DNA of 64,000 bases, taken from Tolypeutes matacus (taxonomy: Eukaryota > Chordata > Mammalia > Cingulata > Chlamyphoridae). Location: contig JAKSZT010053887.1 in assembly GCA_026826555.1 (NCBI GenBank), positions 65,593,653-65,657,652 of the forward strand. The letters run 5' to 3'. The position numbers were made by a program, and so were the translations under genes. This document shows positions 57,032-64,000 of this stretch, one piece after another. Every line of letters starts with the position of its first letter. Position 1 is the first letter of the stretch. Below the pieces are notes generated by a model. The model had not been told where the DNA came from, did not search any database, and saw only the letters and a list, made by a program, of their open reading frames with translations.

Positions 57032-57129
57032 AGGGGAGTTGATGTGGCTCAGTGGTTGAACACTGGTTTCCCCAGAGGTCCTGGGTTCAATCTCTTCCCA
57101 GGTAGCTAAAAAAAAAAAAAAAAAAAGAA
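57032..57129 (+). mobile_element. tRNA-derived SINE (DAS-like), second of a tandem pair
   Basis: Starts AGGGGAGTTGATGTGGCTCA, B-box-like GGGTTCAATCTC, and a pure A tail of about 19 bases from 57108. It is inserted just behind the tail of the first SINE, and its head (CAGTGGTTGAACACTGG) is of a different subtype. So the two are separate insertions rather than a dimer. Confidence 0.8.
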
Positions 57130-60100
57130 ATGACTGCCAGAATCTCCTCATGTGATGCAATCCTATATAACCTATCTAGATGGTGGAGTTGAATTACATA
57201 ATCTCTAAAATCTCTTCCAGCTCAAAAATCCCAGAGGATTTTTTTTTTTGGGGGGGGGTGTTTTTTTGTTTTCTCTCATAACAGGATTACAGACCATGTG
57301 GTCAAAACATACTGGTGGCTTTGTGACCCAAGCAGAGTTGAAGGGCAAGGTGCAGGGAGGGGGAGGGAGTTTCTATTAACATACCTGAGAGCAAAGAGTA
57401 CAATTAGCTTTCACAGGCAGGTGATAAGTACAACTCAAGAAAGTGCTGCTTAAGATAGGTAAATTCAAAAAGCTGGGTTATGCTATGGTAACTAAGTACA
57501 TTAACATCTCAGTGGCTTCACAGAACCAAAATTCTTTTCTTACTCATGCTATATACAGGGCAGCAGGAGGCTCCACTCATATTAGACATTAAGCAGGCTG
57601 CAGAAGACTAACCTTGAGTCAAACTTTTGTGGAAAAAGAAATCATGGACTGGCTGGTAAAGTTTCTGCTTTGACCATTTCTTTAGCCTCAAAGGGGCAGC
57701 AAAAGACAAATTTATTATGTGCCTGAAGAAGAATAGCTGTACATATTTAGTAAACAGCCCTAATAACTACTATTATTACCTATCTTGCAATTGTATGATA
57801 TCCCATAAATTGCAAATCACTTTCTTATGCATTTCATTCATTATGAAAGATGCAATGCTGATAATGGTTCAGAAATAAGCAGATACCCCATATACAATTT
57901 TCTTGTAGTACTTAAAAATTTACCTATGCCCTTTGCCATTCCACCTGAATCCTCCTAGAAAATTAATTAGTTTATCTGATCATTTAATTCAAGGGGAGAG
58001 TAGGCATTGAATGCCTTGACTCAAATAAGTTAATAATATGAAAATGTGAGCATCAGACTTTTGCATCCAAAGTAATACTTTGAGGTGGAAACCTCTCAAA
58101 TTCATATAGGAAAAGCATCTAGTTTAGGGATTTAAAAAAAATTTAGTTCAGGGACCAGGGGAGAAATGAAAGTGAATGGAACAAGCCAGGCATTTCTCTA
58201 TTTTCTCCCATATGTACACTTATGTGTCACACATGAAATATAAGTAGAAGAGCCATACAATTCTATTGTCTAAAACAGGACACTTTGAGGAGTGAAAAGG
58301 AGCACTATTATACTTACACTTGAACAAGTATAAAGCAAGATTGTTTCACTTAAACTGGAATATCATCCAAAAGAGTTCATAGGAAAATTATTTCTATCAT
58401 TTTAAAATCAATATATCTTTGATTGTTCTTGTATGCCATAAATATATACATGAAACTGTTCTAGTTGGAAAAGCATTCATTCATCTACTTGCTTATTTAA
58501 CATACATTTGTGTGTACTTTGTCTCAGGCACTGTTCTACCACTGGACAGAGAAGTATTAATTTGCTTTAGATGAGAATCACAGAATGGAATTACAGGCTT
58601 ATAAACACAATTTGTAGTTCAGAAGCATTCAGCTGATATGTTTTGTGATGCTGAAATGTGGCAAATAACTCATACTCCTTTTGGTAGGAAGCTTTACAAA
58701 ACATTTCTCAAATTCTAAGGCTAAATTATTTACTTCAGTTTAAAAAATTGAAACTATTTTCAGTTTATATTTAAATATATATATATATATATGATGCTTA
58801 TATATACTATGTATAATATATATTTATATTCTTAAAGCAAAAATAAGTATAAACAACTTAAGTTTTCACCTACAACTTTTGCTTAATGCCCAAGTCTCAC
58901 TAAGTATCCTTTCATTGCCTTTAACATAGCTAATTTAAAAACAAAAACAAGTGAGATGAATGAAAACTCTCTAAAAGTTCAATAAAGGTAAAAGATAAAT
59001 ACCAGAAGGAATTGAAATGTAATAAAATGAAGATTTTTGAGGCCGAATTTCAAAGCTTCACATTCTTTAAGTCTATGACCTTGCAATTATTGGACATAAT
59101 TTTGCTTTGTCTTTTTTTTTTCTTTTGAAAAGTAATATTTTTCTTAAATTATTTCTAATTATTTGAGGTAGTAAATTGAAATATATACTCTTTTAAAAAT
59201 TGGAAGATCAATTCTTTTTAAATTAGTTGTGAAATTAGAAAAATATTATGACTTTATAAAATGACTTGGAAATATGGAATATAGAGAGAATTGAATATAA
59301 ATGTTTTAATGAATTAAATAAATCACAAATCCAGTTTTAGTTATGAAGAGATACAAAATTATTCCAAATATATATGAAAGATAAATGCAAACATAATAAC
59401 CCCAATAAATGATTCCTTGAAAAATAAATAATATATATGAAATATTCTAAAAGATCATTTAAAGTAGTGATAATAGCTGGCCACCCATCTAGGACTCCTG
59501 CACTTTATATACTTGAAACTAATGAACCCCAAGGAACATGCCCCATCAAGTGGACACAAAACCACTAGCTCATGGAATTCCCACAAAATAGCTCTTAGCA
59601 CAGAGCTAAATGTCAAACAGCACACAAAGGAAATCCACCTCATTAGAGTGAGCAGACAGGACAATCGATTTTTCACTCCAAAAGAGTAAAGATTTTACCC
59701 TTATTCAGAAAATTATCCTTAAACATTACCCTAAAAGACATTCCCAAAATATTTTCAAATATTTACTGAGGTGTTTTAGATAGAAATGGATAGGTAATAT
59801 GAGTGGTGTTATTTTTTCCAGCAAGGAAACATCTAATAAGTGTGACAAAGAAGGGGGGAAAGAAAAAAAAAAAAAGTTGGAGGTATTTGTGGAGCAGAGA
59901 TGCACAAAACCTCTGACTGAGGTCAGTAAATGAGGAACCCAAAGGGATAGAAAGGAGGGAAAAAGAGATATCCTCCAGTAATGTACTGCAAAGAGAAAAC
60001 AAAAGAAAGTTCAAGATGTAGATAGAGACTGGATTAAAAGAGAGAGAGAGAGAGTTACCCAAAGGATCAGAGAGGAAAGAAAATAGTATGTCTGTCAATG

Positions 60101-63100
60101 ACAACAAATACTACCTCTGGAAATTCTAACACAGGAGACAGTGAATGGGTGAGTGATAAGGACCAATTTCTCTTTACAGGTGCAAAACCAGGTAAACCAC
60201 AGAGAAGATGAATAGAAACAGAAGAAAGTGAAATTTCCTTTACTATTAAAATTATTTCAGCCTGCATCTACGTATCAAATATTTGCAGTTGTTCTTCATC
60301 CTTTATCCACCAATTTCACTTTCAGAAACATGAACATTTTATTTTCCCTGGCAACACTCCATCTTCTCTTCTTTCTTACCTTATGCTCCATTCCTTTCAA
60401 CTATTATCTCTTGAAGAGACTCAGTGCCAGTCAGCATTGTGTGTGAGTGCAGTGAATCTTCTATTTTATGAATGGAAGTTTGAAAACAAGAAAGTGTAAG
60501 TTGAGGTGTAGCACATTAACAAAGATGTTCTTTTCCACATTTTACCAAGAACACAAAAAGAAACTATTGTGATAGTGTGTTTTGTAAAGGCAGATTATGA
60601 TTGTTTTTCTCAAAATAGCAATAAAACTCAGCTGATACATATGAATATTAGTTACATTACTTATGATGGCCTGTCTTGTATAATGTTTTGCAAGACATGC
60701 TGTAACACTTCACTGGCTCTTAGATTTAGAGTCTTGGAAAATTTTAGCAAAGTATAAGTAAAGGAATGAATCAGATTACCAAACCCCAGTACAGTATCAG
60801 GGCATTGCCTTTTAATCTATAGAAAAATGTGCAACATACAAAAATGTATTCATTTTATTATCTGAAATTTTCTCATTCCTCAAATTCAGATTTCATCTTA
60901 TAATAATAGTAATAGTAATAAAGATAATATAATAGACATCAAGGAACACATACAGATGCTCTGTCAATTGCTTTATTTATGGTAGAACATGAGGAAGAAG
61001 AGTTAAACTTAAGTGGTCACCATTCTCTCTTTAAAAAATAATTACCTTCTATTCTTTCAGTTGCCATGGCCTTTAATTGAAACTCCATCATTTCTCCCTT
61101 TTTTATTAATTAAAGCTCATAGGAACCATTATATAAGCTGATACAAGGTGACCTCCTGTCACACTTGTCTTCTTCCATAGGCTCTTGGAAACAAGCCCTC
61201 AGGTCTCATGCTAATAGGAGCTAGGTGGGGAAACATCTTGAGCTTGTAAGATTTACAATGTCTGTGAATTTCAGGAAGAAAAAGAGGAACTGAGCCATTA
61301 ACTTTTAAGACTTGCTCATTTTAGTAAAATGTAAACTGTCAAGTATCTATTGACTTTGTATATGTACATACATATTTTCTTTGTTCTAAAGCCAAAATAA
61401 AAGCCACACCTTATGAGGTGGCAGGGCTCTTCTCTGCATATCTGATGGAGAGTCCCCTGATCCCAAAAAAAAAAAAAAAAATTACCAAAATACCTTAAAT
61501 TTTCATACAAAACATACTTTCAAATCATGGCATTTTAAAAGTTGTGATAATAATATCAGTTACATGTTATTGTTATTGATTGGAATTAAGTAGCATTCAG
61601 TTCATTTATATTTATCATTAATTCATATTTTCAGGTAAATTGAAACAAATTTTGGAGGAAATTTTCTTAGAATTCTTTTTTATATTTACAGTAATTTTAT
61701 AATTGCATCCGTGCTAAATCCTGACCAATTAATTCTGTTTTCAATTTTCATCTCCACATCAGAATTTATATGCTTTTGTTTTTGTTGGCTAATTCCAATC
61801 CAGCTTAATTAAATTTTTCTGAAAATGTTATATTAAACATCTTGCATACATTTCAAAGATTTTCATGCAGCAAAAGTGATACATTCTTACAAAATGTGTG
61901 TTTCTATTACTCAACTGTGGATTTAACTTTATTTCAACGTAGTTCATGCAGTTTGTAACAAAAAATAAATAAATGAATTGTTAGGATATGGTAGATAAAA
62001 TTCTGGTTGAAAATAGCAGACTAAGCACAATTGTTTTCCTATCCTTCATTCTAAATTGTGAATGAGATGACAAAATGATATTAAGTTTAAAATAATGAAC
62101 TCACAACAGCAGTGGGAAAAGGAAAACCAGAAATATAGAAAGCATACATAACTGGATTATAAAGAAATTATAACAGTAAAATCTCAGCCCTAGGGAAACA
62201 ACATAGTACTGTCCTTTCCAAGAATGTTTTGGGGATGCTACAACACCAGAGTCAACAAATTCATGGACAAGGGGCTGGGGAATAACAGCATTCAGAATAG
62301 CCTATCAAGTTGGGTCTTTTTTCCTTTTCCCTTCTTAAACCTGCTTTTGTACCTCAATTTGTGACAGGTATGCACATTGCTGATAAGTTATTCCCCATTG
62401 GTGGCTACAGTAATTGGAACTTTGGTGTTATGGTTTGATAATGTGATGATCTCCATCAGATGGAAGAGAGATTGTCTGTTGAGGGAGAAATGACCAAGAA
62501 TCTGGTTTATTAGTCTTCTTGTTTTTCTGTTTTCTACTTACGGACTTGAATCCCTTAAGAAAGCTGTGCCCACTGGGAAGGGAAACAGCTTTTTGATATC
62601 TAAACTGGTGGATTTTTGCATTTATGGTTTACATCTAATCTGATCCGGAAGTTGCAGAACTGAAGCTACAAGCTTTTTATATGTCTACATGTCCATACTT
62701 CAGAAAAGCATTTATACCTGGTATGTGACATCTTTTCCTCCTGACAGAGGACATTAAAAAAGTAGAAGATTAGGTTTCTTAAACTAAAGTAGCTCTGTTC
62801 TGATTGCTTTATAGAGATGAATACACTTATACATAAATTTAATGTTCCCAAACTTCACAAAAAATGAGGAAAGTGAGCTTCAAATACTTAAGATTGCTAG
62901 ACATTTTAAGAGAAAATTCTTCTTACAGAAACTGCCAGCTCAGAAACATTTAAAAAATCCAAGTTCACAAAATTAAAATAATCTTTGGACAAATAAGGCT
63001 CAATTAATATTTTGGGTTTTAAAAAGTAAGTATATAATATTTATCTGTCTTTGCCTTGGGTTTATCAGTATAGGTATAAAATAAGCATGTGTTTTATTTT

Positions 63101-64000
63101 TTTATGAAGGGACTGGTTAATCTGAACTTCCTATACTTTTTATGGTGGTTTATTGATCTAAAAACCAATATTACTCCTACATTATGGTTAAGATTATAAA
63201 TTTTTAAAAAAGGAAATTTGTCTTTGACTAAATTGAATCATAATTATGACAACTTTTTTAAATAACTAATTACATTTGTAGTTTATCATCCTAACCATAA
63301 TTTCCTAGATTCTCTGGTAACTTAAAACTATAGGTTAATATTAAATTGTGTTAATTAAAGAATAATCATAAGAATCTAAGGTAATTTCAAAGTACTATTG
63401 AATACTGAAGCATTGAATACTATGTATCCTTTTAAGTTTATGTAATTTTACTTCTTATTTTTATATACTATAAAGTGGCTATATCTTTGAGTGATGATAA
63501 TGAATGAATTTACTTTTGCAACTTTAATAAGGGTATAAAAGTGATTTGTGTAGTTGCAACAAGTCAGCTTTACTGGTCTGCTAAAATACTTACATATGAC
63601 CTAATTCTCAGTTATCTATTTCTCAGTTTGCTGCAAGAAATAGAAGTTAGTTACTTTGGTTAAAAGTTATACTTAACACTAGTGGTCAAGACTATGCTGA
63701 GGACAATTGTGTCAGTGACATATGAAGGTGAAGACAAAGTAATGTAGTGTGCTTTTGTTTGTCAATATGAAAAGAAAAAAGGTTTGTCTTAAGGTGTCTG
63801 CATTCCAGAATGTGAAAAAGAATAAAGCAACATAAAACTGGAACAGATACAGAAAGTTGTAAAAGATTTGCAGAAAGACAGCCCTTATTTCCCTTGGTTT
63901 ACAGTATGAGCATATACTGAAGTTTGAAAAGAAGCAATGAAATGTGTTAAAATTTTGCCAAAGATGGCTCAATTTTTATTTTATTCATAAATAAAAAGTT
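57130..64000. other. Mostly unassigned AT-rich DNA to the window end
   Basis: Notable items: T11G9 run at 57239-57258; an old LTR-like patch (57480-57690); an L2-like relic in reverse (58480-58560); a TA run (58775-58792); a purine-rich, internally repetitive stretch (59860-60230) with AG repeats at 60039-60053; a short A-tailed insertion (61399-61486); and the 28-nt word shared with 48594. The remaining frames (for example 60228-60446 plus and 63712-63972 minus) have no recognisable motif and no splice context. I see no gene. Confidence 0.4.
61391..61494 (+). mobile_element. Possible short A-tailed retrocopy
   Basis: About 70 bp of sequence unlike its surroundings (CCACACCTTATGAGGTGGCA ... 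GAGAGTCCCCTGATCCC) run into 17 A's. CCAAAATA occurs just before the block and again just after the A run, a possible 8-bp target duplication. The source RNA is not recognised; the small size and G/C content would suit a small RNA or an mRNA 3' end. Confidence 0.4.

Overview
This is AT-rich mammalian DNA. I see no protein-coding exon I can defend, and nothing bacterial, viral (exogenous) or CRISPR-like. The window reads as intergenic or deep intronic sequence in which transposable elements of several ages are stacked on one another. The youngest layer points to Xenarthra (sloth, anteater or armadillo). It has tRNA-derived SINEs of the type called DAS in armadillo, with a head like TGGCTCAAGCAGTTGGG and a body ending in an A-rich tail. 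It also has MaLR-type LTR elements with a 5' end like TGTGGCAGTTTGAG and a primer-binding-like TGGTACCAGAAGTGGG, plus the L1 3' ends that usually accompany them. The host assignment is from memory of these families, not from a search.

Layout. 1-4900: an old L1 split by a composite retroposon (about 908-2001), a long CCTT/CTTT tract, and several L1 3' ends on the minus strand. 4913-8135: a MaLR provirus (LTR-internal-LTR) whose 3' LTR is broken by a second, inverted solo LTR. 8909-11622: a second MaLR provirus with a perfect 5-bp target duplication (CACTC). 14581-16934: a third, inverted provirus with a perfect target duplication (ATCAT) and one LTR largely deleted. 19510-20745: an old L1 interrupted by an MLT1 LTR. 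21090-25500: old LTR and MIR fragments, a GC-richer block of unknown nature, and unassigned DNA. 25500-38600: an L1 3' end, a monomeric SINE and a dimeric SINE (both with target duplications), MLT1/L2/MIR fragments, and an old L1 split by a solo LTR. 40566-41371: a second copy of the composite retroposon. 42233-42676: another inverted solo LTR. 44119-44132: an excellent CTCF motif. 45080-46250: repeat-free DNA that looks like candidate conserved non-coding sequence. 50329-52627: a fourth MaLR provirus. 53878-54311: a solo LTR. 56912-57129: two SINEs in tandem. The rest is AT-rich DNA with scattered L2 and MIR relics.

The observation I would follow first is the composite element seen twice (about 908-2001 and 40566-41371, both minus strand). 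It joins a defined 5' unique segment, a two-headed tRNA-type SINE with a 25-bp tandem repeat between the heads, and an L1 3' end. One copy carries a 19-bp target duplication at its outer ends. This layout is analogous to the primate SVA/LAVA retroposons. Second, the four MaLR internal regions share a gag-like reading frame with the same start position, and a 60-bp tandem repeat (20 codons) further downstream. No set of genes here forms a pathway; all functional statements below concern mobile-element biology or possible regulatory DNA.
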